Below the pieces are notes generated by a model that saw only the letters and a program-made list of their open reading frames with translations, was not told the origin of the DNA and made no database searches. Below, piece by piece: positions 4,688 through 5,772 of a stretch of DNA of 5,772 nt. The first letter of the stretch is position 1, and every line of letters starts with the position of its first letter. Origin of the DNA: Sinorhizobium sp. (GTDB taxonomy: Bacteria; Pseudomonadota; Alphaproteobacteria; Rhizobiales; Rhizobiaceae); the NCBI GenBank assembly GCA_031178305.1, contig JAPSJG010000269.1:1-5772 (forward strand), read 5' to 3'. A program made the position numbers and the translations under genes.

Positions 4688-5772
4688 TCAAGCCGCCTTC
4701 TCGATCCGCTTCAAGCCGCCCATGTAAGAAACCAGTACCTCCGGCACCGTGACGGAACCATCCTCATTGAGGTAATTCTCGATGACGGCGATCAGGGCCC
4801 GACCGAGGGCCACGCCGGAACCGTTGAGCGTGTGAACGAATTTCGTTCCTTTGTCTTCCTTAGTGCGGTAGCGCGCGTTCATGCGCCGGGCCTGGAAATC
4901 GCCGCAGACCGAGCAGGACGATATCTCGCGATAGGTGTCCTGGCCCGGCAACCACACCTCGAGATCGTAGGTCTTGCGTGCGCCGAAGCCCATGTCGCCG
5001 GTGCAGAGCGTCATCACGCGGTAATGCAGGCCGAGCCGCTTCAAGACCTCCTCGGCGCAGGCCGTCATCCGCTCATGTTCATCGATCGAGCTCTCGGCTT
5101 CCGTGATAGAAACCAGCTCGACCTTGTTGAACTGATGCTGGCGCAGCATGCCGCGAGTGTCCCGCCCGGCGGAGCCCGCCTCCGAACGGAAGCAGGGCGT
5201 CAGGGCCGTGAAGCGCAGCGGCAGCTTCTCGGCGTCGAGGATCTGCTCGCGGACCATGTTCGTCAATGGAACCTCTGCCGTCGGGATCAGCCAGCGATCG
5301 TCGGTCGTCCGGAAGAGGTCTTCCGCGAATTTCGGCAGCTGTCCCGTCCCGTACATCGCATCGTCCCGGACGAGAAGCGGCGGCTGGACCTCGACATAGC
5401 CGTGCTCCTGCGTGTGCAGGTCCAGCATGAACTGGCCAAGTGCACGCTCCAGGCGCGCAAGCTGACCCGTGAGGATCGTGAAACGGGAACCGGCAACGCG
5501 TGCCGCGCCTTCGAAGTCCATGAAGCCGAGGGCCTCGCCGATCTCGAAATGCTCCAGCGGCCGGTGGTTCCATTGCGGCTTCGATCCGACGATCCGCGTG
5601 ACGGCGTTGGCGCTTTCGTCCGGACCGACCGGTACGTCCTCGAGTGGAATATTTGGAATGCGCGACAAGGCATCCGTGAGCTCGGCCTCGAGCCGCCGGC
5701 TTTCGTCCTCGGCGGCAGGCAGTGCGTTCTTCAGTTCCGCGACCTCGGCCTTGAGCTTCTCTGCGCGCTCGC
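4688..5772 (-). CDS. serS: Seryl-tRNA synthetase (5' end outside window)
   Basis: Class II aminoacyl-tRNA synthetase that charges tRNA-Ser (and tRNA-Sec where present) with serine (EC 6.1.1.11), in the cytosol. The frame is open to the right edge with 360 visible residues. Bacterial SerS is about 425-430, so roughly 65-70 residues are missing. The visible start, ERAEKLKAEVAELKNA and on through LEAELTDALSRIPNIPLEDV, is the second strand of the N-terminal tRNA-binding coiled coil, so the TTG at 5668 is internal. Then come motif 1 (FMLDLHTQEHGYVEVQPPLLV region), TGQLPKFAEDLF, the serine-site segment LIPTAEVPLTN, motif 2 (LTPCFRSEAGSAGRDTRGM followed by RQHQFNKVE) and motif 3 (NGSGVALGRALIAVIENY). 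All look intact. It is followed by surE 25 bp downstream. Its promoter lies beyond the window. Confidence 0.99.
   Translation of the reverse strand, partial: ERAEKLKAEVAELKNALPAAEDESRRLEAELTDALSRIPNIPLEDVPVGPDESANAVTRIVGSKPQWNHRPLEHFEIGEALGFMDFEGAARVAGSRFTILTGQLARLERALGQFMLDLHTQEHGYVEVQPPLLVRDDAMYGTGQLPKFAEDLFRTTDDRWLIPTAEVPLTNMVREQILDAEKLPLRFTALTPCFRSEAGSAGRDTRGMLRQHQFNKVELVSITEAESSIDEHERMTACAEEVLKRLGLHYRVMTLCTGDMGFGARKTYDLEVWLPGQDTYREISSCSVCGDFQARRMNARYRTKEDKGTKFVHTLNGSGVALGRALIAVIENYLNEDGSVTVPEVLVSYMGGLKRIEKAA

Noticed and set aside
5287..5673. Alternative frames inside serS (minus strand, 128 and 164 residues)
   Set aside because: They overlap an unmistakable seryl-tRNA synthetase in another frame and carry no motifs.

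Overview
The window looks like a core chromosomal segment of an alphaproteobacterium of the order Rhizobiales, most like Sinorhizobium/Ensifer or a close relative. This rests on high GC coding sequence, recognisable rhizobial protein sequences, the order serS-surE-pcm-(hypothetical)-nlpD, and rhizobial-type palindromic intergenic repeats. The genus is an inference from recall; no search was run.

Layout, left to right. Positions 1-332 (+) hold the 3' end of a DUF815-type AAA+ ATPase gene, cut by the window edge. Positions 333-585 are a convergent gap filled almost entirely by palindromic repeats: a RIME-like two-palindrome element at about 353-463, and copy A of a second, two-hairpin repeat at 467-567. 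All other genes are on the minus strand, so transcription runs right to left: serS (5' end beyond the window), surE, pcm, a 216-residue hypothetical gene, and nlpD. The pcm-hypothetical gap (2974-3241, 268 bp) and the hypothetical-nlpD gap (2095-2322, 228 bp) each carry another copy of the two-hairpin repeat (C and B). The first of these gaps also holds a full CtrA-type box, TTAA-N7-TTAAC. No gene-free stretch exceeds 300 bases.

How the genes fit together. serS, surE and pcm are packed tightly: 25 bp between serS and surE, and a 4-bp TTGA overlap between surE and pcm. They are probably one transcript with translational coupling. surE-pcm-nlpD is an old proteobacterial neighbourhood (E. coli has surE-pcm-nlpD-rpoS). 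It joins nucleotide and damaged-protein housekeeping to a LysM/LytM lipoprotein that acts on cell-wall splitting. Here the LytM domain has lost most zinc ligands, which suggests an amidase activator rather than an enzyme. The Pcm-like protein keeps the SAM-binding fold but lacks the family's usual substrate loop. The hypothetical gene has its own 5' gap with a CtrA-like box, so it and possibly nlpD may be uncoupled from the serS operon and tied to the cell cycle.

No new defence or mobile system is visible. The most interesting non-gene signal is the three-copy two-hairpin repeat, one copy in every long intergenic gap, whose second hairpin seems to keep its shape while its sequence changes.
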